Assembly: GCA_023376005.1 (NCBI GenBank)
Contig: CM042150.1
Location: forward strand, 70,167,461-70,231,460
Source of the DNA: Doryteuthis pealeii
Taxonomy: Eukaryota; Mollusca; Cephalopoda; Myopsida; Loliginidae
Direction: 5' to 3'
Length of the DNA: 64,000 nt
Shown piece after piece: positions 21,480-33,364 of this stretch (positions are counted from its first letter, which is position 1; each line of letters starts with the position of its first letter). Under the pieces are notes generated by a model, which saw only the letters and a list, made by a program, of their open reading frames with translations, made no database searches and was not told where the DNA came from. Both the position numbers and the translations under genes were made by a program.

Positions 21480-22170
21480 TTATAGCATTATTTTGATTTC
21501 TTTAGACTGTTATCCTCATCTTTATTGTGGTATATAAAACTTTCAGTTATTGTAGCCTACCTTCTGGCCTTCTTTGTGTATTTCTTGTCTATGCGAGCAT
21601 AGCAATGATTCAACTTAGGAAATCATTTTGAACAGTTTGACTGTTGAGCAAACAAGGCGTTGAAGAACTTATGAACATCGCTTCCAAATAATGAAGTGAT
21701 TGTTTCTTGCACGCCTATCAATCCGAGAAGCGTCACGAACATTAGTTATTCTCTGGTACTTTTAAAGTAATTTACTCAAAAAACAATTAAATATAGCCTT
21801 TTCAATTATTGGTTCCCATATTGCGTCCATCCCAATACTTAGTCTATTCAAGCGGTCACTATGGCCCAATATATGCGCCACTTCTTTGAGACGTCTTCTT
21901 CTGCAATGTTCTTCCCTATCTATTATTTAACTTTATCCCCAAGGGTAGATGGCTTCCCTTCCTTTTCTTTTCTTTTTTTTTTTTTTTTTATATATATGGT
22001 CAGCCATACCCGACTGTTTTTATTTCCCCTCGTGCCACTGATTTTCGATGTTCCTTTAGTCTTACTTTCAGTTGACGGCATGTATCGCATTTGTATACTT
22101 TACCACAGCTGCATGGGATGGAATATATACAATTCTCGATCCTGTTGTATTATGTTGGAGTCTTGACTCG
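21480..22170 (-). mobile_element. PLE fragment with GIY-YIG domain (PLE3)
   Basis: Minus strand, upstream part: NCIYSIPCSCGKVYKCDTC, then LKVRLKEHRKSV, which is the GIY-YIG start of the same PLE type as 36340-38910. A poly-A tract (forward T run at 21970-21988) interrupts it. The end follows as KIIDREEHCRRRRLKE and LSIGMDAIWEPIIEKA. The terminal motif TCCTCATCTTTATTGT at 21500-21530 corresponds to the PLE2 ends. It is dead and 5'-truncated, and the RT is absent. Confidence 0.78.
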
Positions 22171-22179
22171 GTGTGGATG

Positions 22180-22865
22180 TTTACGAAGATTCAGAAAAAT
22201 AATTCAGATAAATAAAATCTTTTAGCTTCTTGAAATTTTGGTCATATGACTGAAGTTTCAATTACAGCCAAGTTGTCAAATTTATCTCTGTATCATCAGC
22301 TGTCATTCACACCCGTGTTATCTAATGTCTGAATGCGATTTCCAATTCACTTTCTAAAATTCTACACTACTCTGAAATAATAGATACAGCTAATCTATTA
22401 TTTAACACTATAATCCAGAATTGTTTACAATTTCTACTCACGTTCTTTTTTTAGAATAACTAGTATAGTATTATTTACGTATGGATCAACACATTTTGCC
22501 TAAGATCAGAATGTAGTACCTATTCATTTTATCAAAGTGTCACTCCCCAACAGTTCTGTCTTAAATCAGACTGTACTATTTATACCAGCGAAAAACTATA
22601 AAATATAAAATTGAAAATATAAAATTGAATAATTAAAAAAGAATAGAAGTTGCATATAATAAAGATAATAATGATAAAATTAATAATTACCACTACTAGT
22701 ATAAGATAAGTCTCATAATCGACAACCAATAGTCGTTCACTTCTGGGCTTAATTTTAAAGAACAAATCACCATCTTTACAACGTTTAAACTAGTTTCATT
22801 TCCTTCCACTTCCCTATTTTTGTGAGCAGTTTCAACCTAGTTCAAAGTAATGCCTCAAAATTCAA
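22180..22865. other. no supported gene
   Basis: AT-rich sequence. A CTGATGATA (minus strand, near 22290) with a GAAAC about 35 bases later suggested a ribozyme, but the stems do not close. Confidence 0.4.
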
Positions 22866-22869
22866 GAAT

Positions 22870-23203
22870 CCCTATATTGTATGCGGCGTTATAACATCTT
22901 AGCACAAAATTATACCATAAGAACAAATTATATCGAGGTGAAAATTGATAATACGCAACAGAATATCAAGTGTAGCGTATGCGGTCATAGAGAGGAAACT
23001 CACACAATAAGCGAATACAGTAAACTGATACAAAAAGAAAACAAGACTAGGCATTCACGATAATACCAAATGGTTTATGCACTACCCAAAATGAGTCTTA
23101 TAGAATTTTCTGGGATTTTCAGATACAAACGAAAAACCCTATTTCGACCAGACATAGTGTTAATTAGCAAGGAAAAATTTCATCTATTTTTTTGTTGTTC
23201 TTT

Positions 23204-23243
<40 letters not shown>

Positions 23244-23496
23244 TCCCAGCAAAGTACAGAGTGAAAATAAAATAAAGAGAAAAATACACAAATATTTGGA
23301 TCTGAAAATGCTGGGAAACATAAGGGTGATCGTGATACCAATTGTAATTGGTGCCCTTGGAACGGCCCGCAAAGGCTTGAAAAAGAGCCTGGAGTAAGCG
23401 GAGATCAGAGGAAGAATCAAAACCATCCAGAACACAGATCTCTTAAGATAAGCTATAATATTCAGAAGTCATAGAGAGCTGAGGAGACTTGTTATT
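22870..23496 (+). mobile_element. Dong/R4-like LINE fragment D1, degraded
   Basis: Plus strand: TIRTNYIEVKIDNTQQNIKC, a zinc-knuckle remnant CSVCGHREETH, FRPDIVLI, then VIVIPIVIGALGTARKGL. These match the C-terminal half of the near-complete copy at 24.9-28.5 kb. A T-run of about 37 bp (23206-23242) is inserted in the endonuclease region. The copy ends in TAC/TAA repeats. Confidence 0.75.
23206..23242. repeat. poly-T tract inside LINE fragment
   Basis: T homopolymer that interrupts D1. It could be the poly-A tail of a lost minus-strand insertion or a simple expansion. Confidence 0.9.
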
Positions 23497-23515
23497 ACTC
23501 TACTACTACTACTAC

Positions 23516-23551
<36 letters not shown>
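23497..23551. repeat. (TAC)n/(TAA)n microsatellite
   Basis: About 18 trinucleotide units between D1 and D2, the integration site of D2. Confidence 0.95.
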
Positions 23552-23552
<1 letters not shown>

Positions 23553-23980
23553 TCTCTGGGACTTTGAAATTAAAACGGATCACCTTATCCCAGCAAGAAG
23601 ACCAGACCTAGTGTTGATTAACAAAAAAGAAAGAACTTGTCAACTGGTGGATTTTGCAGTGCCAGCGGATCACAGGGTGAAGTTAAAGGAAAATTAAAAA
23701 ATTGACAAATATCTGGACCTTGCCAGAGAACTGAAAAAGTTATGGAATATGAAAGTGAAAGTTATACCAATTGTAGTTGGTGCACTTGGAACAGTCCCAA
23801 AAGGATTAGAAAAGGGCTTGGAAAGTTTGGATATCAGAGGAAGGATTGAAACCATTCAGAACACTGCACTGCTGCAATCTGCCAGAATACTCAGAAGAGT
23901 CCTGGAGACCTGAGGAGACTTGCTGTCACTCAGACTCCAGTGAAAGACCATCAGCTAACACTGATGTGAAAACTCAAAAG

Positions 23981-23981
<1 letters not shown>
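23552..23981 (+). mobile_element. Dong/R4-like LINE copy D2, 5'-truncated
   Basis: Starts directly after TAA repeats and ends in TAA repeats. It encodes FEIKTDHLIPARRPDLVLIN and QLVDFAVPADHRVKLKEN, then TAA at 23695-23697, KIDKYLDLARELKKLWN and VKVIPIVVGALGTVPKGL. This is the restriction-like endonuclease and extreme C-terminus only. It is nearly identical to the ends of the copies at 28.1 kb and 57.6 kb, including the same stop. Confidence 0.88.

Positions 23982-24043
<62 letters not shown>
23982..24043. repeat. (TAA)n microsatellite
   Basis: About 20 TAA units at the 3' end of D2. Confidence 0.97.
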
Positions 24044-24045
<2 letters not shown>

Positions 24046-24128
24046 TTGAGTGATTTTCATAACTCGCTTCTAAACTTTCAATATATATATATATTTTTTG
24101 CTTTTAACTCTCAATGTATATGCTGATA

Positions 24129-24130
<2 letters not shown>

Positions 24131-24172
<42 letters not shown>
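24131..24172. repeat. (AT)n microsatellite
   Basis: AT run of about 42 bp. Confidence 0.95.
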
Positions 24173-24174
<2 letters not shown>

Positions 24175-24176
<2 letters not shown>

Positions 24177-24855
24177 GACAAAGTGGCATAAATACTTATA
24201 ATTATGGTTTCCTATTCAATAATAAAAGGGGTCATATGGACTTAAACTAAGTTAAAAACTTATAATTTATAAGGTGCTACTATCTCCTGTGCATAAGTGA
24301 TTTAAGTATGCATGGATGTCAAGTACATAGATACAATTACCATCTAATTGTAATTAATACTAATTAGGATGAACTCCCTCATCAAATAGCTTAACCATCA
24401 AAGTATCTACAATATTTGCTACTCATAAGTTGTCTGACATCCTTACTAGTAACACTGCATGATACTTAACAGTAAAGGTATACTGGGATATTTGATGCTA
24501 CTCGCATTCTATAATGTTTGACCCTCTCTTAAGTAGGTCCCAATAATAGTGGCTACACACCATACAACAAAAGATTAAGTTTAGTATCCTGCTTACCAAC
24601 ATTTGCAAGTAGTGAACTTGATCAATGATCTTTTACGATCATAATGAATTGACTGATTGACATAAAATGGGTTCCCCATATGCGACGGGATTTTCCGCCT
24701 TGGAGCGTTTTGCCATCTGCAGTGTTGCTCATCAATATTCATAGTATAGGTACTAGAGAACTTGATGGGTGACATTGTGGATGATGGAGCACTTTGGGGA
24801 GTGGGAGGTCTGGTCGTGTGTGAGGTGCATATTTTGTCTGCGTTAACTATACGCA
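24175..24855. other. no recognised feature
   Basis: Sequence between microsatellites and the LINE 5' end. There is no convincing ORF or repeat. Confidence 0.45.
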
Positions 24856-24941
24856 ATTTTTTTTTTTTTTCTGGGTCAGGGGCTCAGAACTTAAACAACC
24901 TCCTGGGTCAGGTATAACCACACTATATCACCTCATGAAAA

Positions 24942-25403
24942 ATGTCTAAAATAAATTATATCAGCCGTGGAACGCAGACTTCGTGTCTGTGGGACGCCAT
25001 GGGCAGGTGCTCCCTTGATGGCCAACATGGGGGACCCGGTCCGCATCCTGCGAATGTTGGCTCAACCTTTCATTTCAGATACTCAACACAAGATGATTCA
25101 TCCCCAAGAAAAAGAATAAATAATCAGTATACCCATGATATCAATCAGGGGGTAGATGATCAACCTTATATGCATGTAGGCTGCTGTTGTTTTTCTTGTT
25201 CTTCCAGATATTCATGGGGAAATGGTAGCTCAACCGATAGACGACCCAGTGAGGTGGTAGCCGATAGACGACCCAGTGAGGTGGTAGCCGATAGACGACC
25301 CAGTGAGGTGGTAGCCGAGAGACGACCCAGTGAGGTGGTAGCCGAGAGACAAAGAAAAGTGTGGACTAGAGAAAATAACACAAGTACTCCATTGTTATTT
25401 TAA
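24942..25403 (+). pseudogene. Dong/R4-like LINE N-terminal region with 9-aa repeats
   Basis: A 153-residue frame starting MSKINYISRGTQTSC. It contains a CCCFSCSS cysteine patch and four copies of a nine-residue unit DRRPSEVVA encoded by a 27-bp tandem repeat. The true start codon is not certain. The frame breaks near 25385 and resumes in another frame as NPTQRGYRKRMLQIW. Confidence 0.55.
25235..25342. repeat. 27-bp tandem repeat, 4 units, in frame
   Basis: Units start at 25235, 25262, 25289 and 25316, each a variant of CGATAGACGACCCAGTGAGG plus GTGGTAG-C-type bases. They are almost identical and a multiple of three, so the repeat keeps the frame. Confidence 0.95.
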
Positions 25404-26236
25404 AAGCAACCCAACACAGAGAGGTTATAGAAAAAGAATGCTTCAGATTTGGAATGACAACAAGAATTTCAGCACAACCAGCCAAAGACTGGCAGACCAG
25501 GCAAGAATGATCCTGAATAAAAAATTATTCTCTGATCTCGAGATAATAGAAATATGTGGACAGGAAAATCAAGAAATACAAACCGAACAAGAATCAACCA
25601 AACAAAGTGAACATGCTAGCAACCAAAACCGTATACAACCTACCCTTACAACACAGGAGCTAACACCAGAACAGAAAATGGATATAGAACTTATACAACA
25701 AATCATGAATGAGAACAAAAGTACATTACCATCCTAAGAAACATAGAGTGGAAAAAAGTCAAGAAAGAAACGGAAAAAATAAACAAAATATTAGCGAACA
25801 TCCCAACAAACAATATCACTGAACTCAACAACCTTATTTATGCAGGAGCAAAACTAGTCTGTGATAGAATTGACGCACCCCTTCGAAACACTAACACAAA
25901 CAGAGAACCAAACAGAAACACAAAAGCTGGATGGGAGTTCAGATTGGAAGAAAAAATAAAAAAACTACGACAACAAACAAATACGTTAAACACAAATACA
26001 CATGTAGCTAAAAAGGTTAAAAGACAACAGCAAATTAAGTTGGAAGAAGTAAAACAAAAGATATCGGCTATAGAAGGAAGACTCAAAAGATATCGAGAGA
26101 GAACTAAACAGTACAAACAAAATAGGACCTTCCAAAACAATGAAAAGAGATTTTATGAACAAATTAATGGAGCAAAAACAAACATTAGTGAACACCAAAT
26201 GCAACAGAAGCAGAAAAGTTCTGGAGTGATATATGG
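25404..26236 (+). pseudogene. Dong/R4-like LINE region before the RT
   Basis: 25438-25737 encodes MLQIWNDNKNFSTTSQRLAD and DQARMILNKKLFSDLEI. After a frameshift near 25727, NIEWKKVKKETEKINKILAN runs to a lysine/glutamine-rich, probably coiled-coil segment (EEKIKKLRQQTNTLN, KRQQQIKLEEVKQK) and NEKRFYEQINGAK. The next block, ATEAEKFWSDIW, is reached through a further frameshift near 26190. This organisation precedes the RT in RLE-type LINEs. Confidence 0.7.
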
Positions 26237-28036
26237 ATGAGGAAAGAACATAATAAGCAGTCAAAGTGGATAAGTGATATTAAGAATGAACTGATGGAAA
26301 TTGAGGAAGGACCTGTTGCCAGTGTTCATGTAATTACGCTTAAATCAGTACTCAAGAAAGTAGCAAATTGGAAAACACCAGGCCATGATGGCATACATGG
26401 ATTCTGGTTCAAAAAATTTACGACTATCCACAAAAGAATGGCCCAGCAACTGAACAGATGCCTACAAGAAACGGAAGTACCTGAATGGATGACAAAAGGA
26501 ATAACTACACTAATCCAGAAAGACCCACAAAAAGGAAATGTCCCTAGCAATTATAGACCAATAACTTGTCTACCCATGATGTGGAAAATTCTAACTGCTG
26601 TTATAAGAGAAGAAGTATACTTTTCACTCAATTGGCGGAAACTTCTCCCAGAAGAACAGAAAGGATGTCGCAAGGGAAAAAGAGGAACCCACGACTTACT
26701 CTATATAGACCAATACATTCTTAAAGAAGTCAAAAATAAACGGAAAAATATTGCAATGGCCTGGATCGATTACAGAAAAGCCTATGACATGGTCCCACAT
26801 ACCTGGATTTTAGAATGCCTAGAAATGTATAAAATTTCCAACAACATTATAAACTTCATTAAAAAAGCCATGGAAAACTGGCGAGTTCAATTAAAAGCTG
26901 GAAAACAATCCCTGGCAGAAGTAAAAATCCAAAGAGGTATCTTCCAAGGAGACTCATTATCACCACTACTCTTTATTATTGCAATGATGCCGCTAAACCA
27001 TATACTTAAAAAATGTACCGGGGGATACAAATTTAGTAATTCACAAGAAAAGATCAACCACCTTATGTACATGGATGACATTAAAATTTTTGCAAAAAAT
27101 GAAAAAGAATTGGAGAGCCTAGTACAAACTATTAGAATATATAGCCAGGATATAGGGATGGAATTTGGAATCGAAAAATGTGCTATGCTTGTAATAAAAA
27201 GAGGTGAAAGAAAACTAATGAATGGAATACTACCAAATCAGGAAACTATAAAATCTCTTGAAGAAAATGAAAGCTACAAATACTTAGGAATTTTAGAAGC
27301 GGACAATATCATGCAAGCAGAAATGAAAGGAAAAGTTAAAAAAGAATATCTCAGGAGAACTAGAAAACTTCTAGAAACGAAACTTAACAGCAGAAATCTG
27401 ATCAAAGGAATTAATACCTGGGCTGTCCCCATTATAAGATACTCAGGACCATTCTTAAAATGGACAAAAGAAGAACTCAGACAGATAGACCAAAGGACGA
27501 GAAAATTAATGACCATGCACAAGGCTCTCCACCCTAGAGATGATAGAGATAGATTGTATGTGTCAAGAAAGGAAGGGGGAAGAGGTCTTGCCAACATAGA
27601 GAAATGCGTAGAAACCACAATCCAGCAACTTGAAGATTACACAAGGAAGAGCAAAGACAAATTACTTATGGCGGCCAACAATAGTAGAAACGGCAGATGG
27701 ACAAACAGAAAAACGACAAAGACTAGAAAACAAAAATGGGAAGAAAAACAATTATATGGACGCTTCAAACGACAAATAGATGAGGTTGCATATGGAAAGA
27801 CTTGGACATGGTTAAGAAAGGGAAACCTCAAAAGAGAAACAGAATCACTTATAATTGCTGCACAAAATAATGCCATAAGGACAAACTACATCAAAGCGAA
27901 AATTGATAAGACCCAACAAAATAGTAAATGTAGACTTTGCGGTAATAGAGATGAGACTGTTAACCATATACTCTGCGAATGTAGCAAACTAGCACAACGA
28001 GAATACAAACTAGACACGACTGGGTTGGGAAGGTGA
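26237..28036 (+). pseudogene. Dong/R4-like LINE reverse transcriptase
   Basis: A 599-residue open frame carries the RT blocks KTPGHDGIHGFWFKK, NYRPITCLPMMWKILTA, EEQKGCRKGKRGTHDLL, AWIDYRKAYDMVPHTWI, GIFQGDSLSPLLFIIAM and the catalytic YMDDIKIFAK (about 27065-27095), then KCAMLVI and YKYLGILEAD. The thumb contains TWAVPIIRYSGP and RLYVSRKEGGRGLANIE. It ends with the zinc knuckle C-x2-C-x7-H-x4-C (CRLCGNRDETVNHILCEC). Catalytic aspartates are intact. A one-base loss near 28012 throws the frame off before the endonuclease. The apparent ATG at 26245 is internal to the ancestral ORF. Confidence 0.9.
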
Positions 28037-28494
28037 TCCACTGGGAATTATGCAAGAAATTAAATTTTGACCACACAACAAAATTGTATATCCATAAACC
28101 AGAATCTGTTCTTGAGAACGAAACGCACAAAATTCTCTGGGACTTTGAAATTAAAACGGATCACCTTATCCCAGCAAGAAGACCAGACCTAGTGTTGATT
28201 AACAAAAAAGAAAGAACTTGTCAACTGGTGGATTTTGCAGTGCCAGCGGATCACAGGGTGAAGTTAAAGGAAAATTAAAAAATTGACAAATATCTGGACC
28301 TTGCCAGAGAACTGAAAAAGTTATGGAATATGAAAGTGAAAGTTATACCAATTGTAGTTGGTGCACTTGGAACAGTCCCAAAAGGATTAGAAAAAGGTTT
28401 GGAAAGTTTGGATATCAGAGGAAGGATTGAAACCATTCAGAACACTGCACTGCTGCAATCTGCCAGAATATTCAGAAGAGTCCTGGAGACCTGA
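28033..28494 (+). pseudogene. Dong/R4-like LINE restriction-like endonuclease
   Basis: Reads VIHWELCKKLNFDH, then HLIPARRPDLVLINKKERTC and QLVDFAVPADHRVKLKEN. The RPD followed 14 residues later by D is the catalytic R/K-PD...D signature of the LINE restriction-like endonuclease. A TAA (28276-28278) interrupts it where other copies have GAA. After it come KIDKYLDLARELKKLWN, VIPIVVGALGTVPKGLEKG and ARIFRRVLET, ending at 28494. The domain cuts TAA-repeat targets in this clade (established knowledge for Dong). Confidence 0.88.
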
Positions 28495-28561
28495 GGAGAC
28501 TTGCTGTCACTCAGACTCCAGTGAAAGACCATCAGCTAACACTGATGTGAAAACTCAAAAG

Positions 28562-28562
<1 letters not shown>

Positions 28563-28599
<37 letters not shown>

Positions 28600-28610
28600 G
28601 TAATAATAAT
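28563..28610. repeat. (TAA)n microsatellite
   Basis: TAA repeats with one TAG unit at the D3 3' end. Confidence 0.97.
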
Positions 28611-28611
28611 G

Positions 28612-29089
28612 TCTTTTCTGTCTGTCTCTCATCACATTACAATCACCAATTTTCCTGCTGTTACTAATGAGTTCTCGGGGAATTTTTAGCATATTACGTT
28701 TCTAAATTTAAAAAACGTATGGCTTAAAAGGGATTTATATCATTTAATGCTAAACTGGGTTCTTATATCAGATAAAAATTATTCGGTTTAACTAAAATCG
28801 AATAATTTTTATTTTGTTTAAAAGAATAAAGTAAATATCAAGCTGAAGATTTCCTCGCTAGGACCCAACTATCACTTTTATCAGAAATATTTGGAGTCAG
28901 AGCCTCTGCTATTATTGTTTGTGTAAAATGTCAGAATTGGGTCGTCAGAAGAGACAAAACAGTTTCCTCAACCATTTAAGGAAGGCATGTTTTCCGTGCT
29001 TAATAGTTTTGTATGGAATCGTGTCACTATCTGGCATTTTGTAATTTGGAAGTTGGAAGCTTTGCTGAGCTCCTCAATAGGGGGGGGCA
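28612..29089. other. no recognised feature
   Basis: No ORF or repeat identified. Confidence 0.45.
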
Positions 29090-29285
29090 CTTCATTTAAC
29101 TGTCCAGAGTGGTAGTACCTCTTAGGGTCCCATCTATGGATTAAATAAAAACAAAATAAGTTTTTTTAAATGTTTTAAAGAAAAAAATGTGTACCTTTCA
29201 CGAATGAATTAAATAAAACCTCTTCGGAATGAGATAACCCAATGGGTTAACATGCTTTAAAATCCAACCAAACAATCAATTCTAC
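29090..29285 (+). repeat. interspersed repeat U, partial
   Basis: Contains AGAGTGGTAGTACCTCTTAG and TCCCATCTATGGATTAAAT, then GAGATAACCCAATGGGTTAA and TTAAAATCCAACCAA, collinear with 21060-21250. Confidence 0.7.
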
Positions 29286-29289
29286 TCCC

Positions 29290-31190
29290 GCGTGGTGGGC
29301 AGATTATTCAAGTCACTGAAATCATCGTTGGGGAACTATGTTTCACATGAGAACAGCTTAGAATAGTAATGCTCCATCTACCTGGATTTTTGTCCATCGG
29401 GATCAGATATTTTCTCACCCGAAAAAGATTTTAAGGGTACTATCCTTTTCGCAGAAGTACATATATCTTCCTAATGCCATTATGCATGTTACCAGACTCT
29501 GTACTGTATTCATTTGCATTGTTCCTACTAGTAGTTATTGGCACTTAGTATTTTTCAGTGCTGTAAGCGTCTGTTCGTGTGGATATCTCTACCCTGAGAA
29601 AGCCTCATGTTTGACTTCGATTGTTAAATCAATCCTAGGAAGATAGGCATTAAGTCAGTCTTTGCCTCAACTATCCCTTCTTACCAAATGTGGACGTGGC
29701 TGTTCGTTATGAAATTCAACTTTGCTGTGGTGTCATTCTATAGCAGACTTTGGAAAACTTCGTCCAAGTTGAATAGGTACTTTATCAACTTTGACGGTAC
29801 CTACGTCTCTGCTGTGTTAATACGAGTGTAAACGTTTGGCTTCGACTACTGTAGTTTGTGTGATTGAAAACGCACCTTGCTGCTCACAAAAGAATGAGTG
29901 GTGTCACGGTCTGCTCTGTGGTAGCTTTTGGTGATGTGGACATTGCTGGGAATGGATCGCGAAGTGGTCGAGATGTGCTAACTCTTAAGGCAATGGTTTG
30001 CTTTTAAGAGTGTTTGTGTTGCACTACTTGACCTTTAATCAATGTGTGACACTGTCCATGGTCCTTTGTCTCATCCGAGAAATTCAGAGTATTGGAGATT
30101 TTGAGTGTTGAGGTGAATTGACAGATTTTCTGTCTTTACTAATAAAGTCTCAACCTTGGACGATATTCCTCATAGTAACGCCAACTATATGCTGGTGTGG
30201 TTCTTCGACTTCTTTATCCTTCCAAAAGAAGGTGTAATCTCCACGTTGAAAACGATCCCTATTTCTTGGATAACAGCTAATTGAGTCTGGTAAACTTTCT
30301 ATGATTGTCCCTTCTTCGTTTCACCGAAGTCGTGGAGGTCATCAGGGGTGCTATAAATATATTCAAGGTAGTTGGATTGTATACCTTGGTTGATATATTG
30401 CTTTTCAAACCAACCAATCACAGGCCCGCAATCTTCGACGCCAGAAATCAAAGATAAGTATCTACCTTTTTTCCAACCAGCATCTCGAAGGAAGTAGACG
30501 TTTGAAATTGTCTCTGCTGCTACGAATAGACAAGACGAGTAGAGCCGTTTGTAAGTACGAAAACTTTAACATAACCATTTACCAAGGACTTAGTTAAGTG
30601 GACTTATATTTACATGGTACAATATAGCCGCAAACATTACAATTGTTTGCAACGGAAAATATTACAACTATATTTTCTTAATGTATGAATGTAATACAAT
30701 ATTGCTTGAAGTTTCAAGTTGTATTCATGTATTTCCTGATACTTACTCATGTTAATCCCATATTTGCAGACTAAAATACCATAATAGTAGGACATGTGGT
30801 ACATATTCGAACTTGCACATCAAAGAGCTTTAATCTTCTTTACTTTACCATTTCGTTTTTCTGTTACAGTTTTTGCTGTCTGCTTGTCATAACTGAACGG
30901 TACACTAAGCCCCAGGCAGACATCAGAATGCCAACACCTTACTGGCCGGTTGTTGCCCGGTTTGAGTATATCAGTAGAACGCGGTGATCTCTCTCAATCG
31001 TCGCATCTGTCTTGTGACGCTATATTGTCTAAGTCCCTACGCCAGTTATGTAGGACATAACCCATAACTACCAGGTTTATTTCCTCAATTTTCAAGTGAG
31101 GGTGGGTGGCCTCCCTAGAGTACTAACAGGTACAATTAATAGGAAGACCCTGTATTACATCGACTTTAGATTGAAAATAAAAAGATATAG
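29290..31190. other. unidentified, possibly decayed coding repeat on minus strand
   Basis: Balanced base composition at 29500-30480 suggests former coding sequence. Minus-strand fragments such as DCGPVIGWFEKQYINQG and STPDDLHDFGETKK read well but stop repeatedly. I could not assign a family, and no intact ORF is present. Confidence 0.25.
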
Positions 31191-31194
31191 TCAC

Positions 31195-31830
31195 CTACAG
31201 TTGTTAAAACCAGTATGTAAATTAACCACACCATATATTAAGTAAACCTTTATTTCTTAGTGATATATAAGACACATTCCAGACACCTTTTAAATGCACA
31301 AATAACATGGGCTGTTTTGAGGCAAATCTAACTCAGATTTTCATAGACATAGTCAATAAGATTTATTCTATGTATCAATGATTTTTCTATGACTATAATA
31401 TAAATTAAATACTCATTAATAAACTTATGCAATTCCTGAGGATATTGTGAAGCACAGATGTAGTTTCGGTTACAGACACCGAATCTCCATTATAATAAGA
31501 TTGGTATATTTGCAGCAGTCAGAGACAATATTTACACATTTGAACAATGAGAAAAACAATAAAGACTACTTCATCCTACAAATTTTAAATAGCATAATCT
31601 AAAATCATCAGGCTTAACAGCTAATTCATTATTTATTAAAATAACTAGCAAATATATGACCTTCCGGTGCAAATATTTAAATTTTAATTTAATAAAATAT
31701 ATTGAATTAGAAAGGCTAATGAAACTAAATAAGAATGCAGATAAAATTATTTGAAACGCATATATTATTTTTCGGACACCTTAATATTAATCGGGTGTCT
31801 ATTTGCTTTTATTTATATTTCCAAAATTTT
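31195..31830 (+). repeat. unclassified repeat, shared with 45.3-45.7 kb
   Basis: Block A (TTAAAACCAGTATGTAAATT and ACCACACCATATATTAA) at 31200-31260, block B (CTCCATTATAATAAGAT) near 31485 and block C (AAATATATTGAATTAGAAA) near 31695 all recur near 45.3-45.7 kb in the order C-A-B. Confidence 0.6.
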
Positions 31831-31834
31831 GAAG

Positions 31835-32650
31835 TGATGGTTGTTTCGTAGTAATCTGACAACTGATAACACCAGTTATATCCAAACATTACTTTTTGGA
31901 TTCTTTTTTCTTTCTTTTGAATCCAGCCGATTTTATGTATTTATATTTTTCTTTTTTATCAGTAAAAAGAAACTTTGGCCCAGTCGAAAAATGAATCAAA
32001 AAATGTTCAAGAAGAAAAACAACTTCAATGGCAACATAATCAATTAAAATGGCCTGTGATATTTTCAAGGTCGAATATATAATAGCTGATTTTAAGGCTG
32101 CTCATTTTAATAAGTCATACTCATTTTTTTTCTAATTAGATCAAATTTCTAAGATACAAGCTCTTACTTAAAATGTATAGAACAGTATTATAGCTGTGAC
32201 AACTAGAATCCACAGGCTTTTGAATAAGTGTTATTATTGTGTACAACTTATTCAAGCACATCTTAAAAATCAGACCTGACTAAACACAATGAATGCTATT
32301 GTTTTTAATTCAATATAAAATGACGATCACTTAATAAAACTTTGAACTTTGGAAAAAGATTAACGCAGGCCAGTGTTATTATTTGGAAGAAAGAAAAAAG
32401 GAAAACTAGAAAATAAAGTGATGGGTCGAGAAGATGAAAAAAGAAAGTGACGAGGTTACTATTGAAACAATATTCTACTGCAATTGCAGAAAGTGATATC
32501 CAAACAAAACCTACAAATGCAAATTTTGGAAAGTTCCAGAAGTGGATGATCAGTTTTAAAGGACTATAACAACTTCACAACAAAACAATTTCAAAATCTG
32601 TTAAATTGTCAATCAATTTCATCTTAATGTCTTTTTGATACGTTTTGTTT
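31835..32650. other. no recognised feature
   Basis: AT-rich sequence without a supported gene. Confidence 0.45.
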
Positions 32651-32654
32651 GAAT

Positions 32655-32830
32655 AATTTTGATATTTCGGACTGTTGTTCTCATCTTTATTGTGGTATGT
32701 ATAAACACAACGTTCAGGCCGCTGCATCTTCCAGTCATGTTCCGGGTATTTCTTATTTATCTTATAATAAAGTCATCATCAGACAATAACCTTGATTTCA
32801 AGCGTGATTTCGGAGCTTTGATATCGTTAC
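32655..32830 (-). repeat. PLE terminal-repeat fragment
   Basis: The motif TTCGGACTGTTGTTCTCATC followed by TTTATTGTGGTATGTATAAA matches, in reverse, the ends of PLE2 (36350 and 38870). No coding part is attached. Confidence 0.55.
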
Positions 32831-33239
32831 TACTAGGTCAAGGCGCTCCAAGCAGCATAAAATGCCACCAGATTTATTGACACAAATGTGATTAATATAT
32901 TGGCTATATCTAAATTTATAGTAAATTCTATTCAATGATAGATATAGAAAAATAAAATGGAAGAATGATTACATATTCTACAATAGAACTTTCAAAATAT
33001 GTCGTAATGAACGCTATTACTTACCTAACCGTGTTCATCAGATTTTGAATTTGAAATGAGAAGTTTTGTTTGGTCTGACACAAAGCCAAATACGACTTAT
33101 GATACTCCATTTTTTTATTCATCCCATTAAATACAAAGAATACAAAGAAGATTATTGATTTGTAAACTCGTACTTGTGGTTAAACTAATAGTGTGGTTTA
33201 AATCTGTTGTTAAGGTAAGAGAAAGTTTTTAGTGTGGAT

Positions 33240-33360
33240 TGTTATGGTCTTTGATTGAATTATTTAAAATAATTTAACATCAAATGATTAAAATAACCCA
33301 ACAAGGTTTGACAAGTCGTAAGATCCAACCAACCAGCAAACCAACGAATGTTTCGTACGC
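33240..33360 (+). repeat. interspersed repeat U, diverged fragment
   Basis: AATAACCCAACAAGGTTTGAC and AAGATCCAACCAACCAGC correspond to the end of repeat U at 21200-21250. Confidence 0.4.
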
Positions 33361-33364
33361 ATTT

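Larger units (their letters stand above)
24858..28562 (+). mobile_element. Dong/R4-like LINE copy D3, almost full length
   Basis: This 3.7-kb non-LTR element has a restriction-like endonuclease, located C-terminal to the RT. Order: 5' region with CTGGGTCAGG repeats (24870-24920), ORF start region 24942-25403, N-terminal domain 25390-26230, RT 26237-27900, zinc knuckle 27931-27990, endonuclease 28130-28494, then (TAA)n. Insertion at TAA repeats and the endonuclease type are known for Dong/R4-clade LINEs; the assignment is inference from these two traits. Four frameshifts (about 25385, 25727, 26190 and 28012) and one nonsense codon (28276) make it defective. Confidence 0.85.

Noticed and set aside
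22225..22310. Minus-strand CTGATGA with TACAG/CTGTA and GAAAC
   Set aside because: Three unpaired bases before GAAA and no stem I; not a convincing ribozyme.
25229..25350. CRISPR-like array
   Set aside because: 27-bp units are directly tandem with no spacers and lie inside a LINE reading frame.
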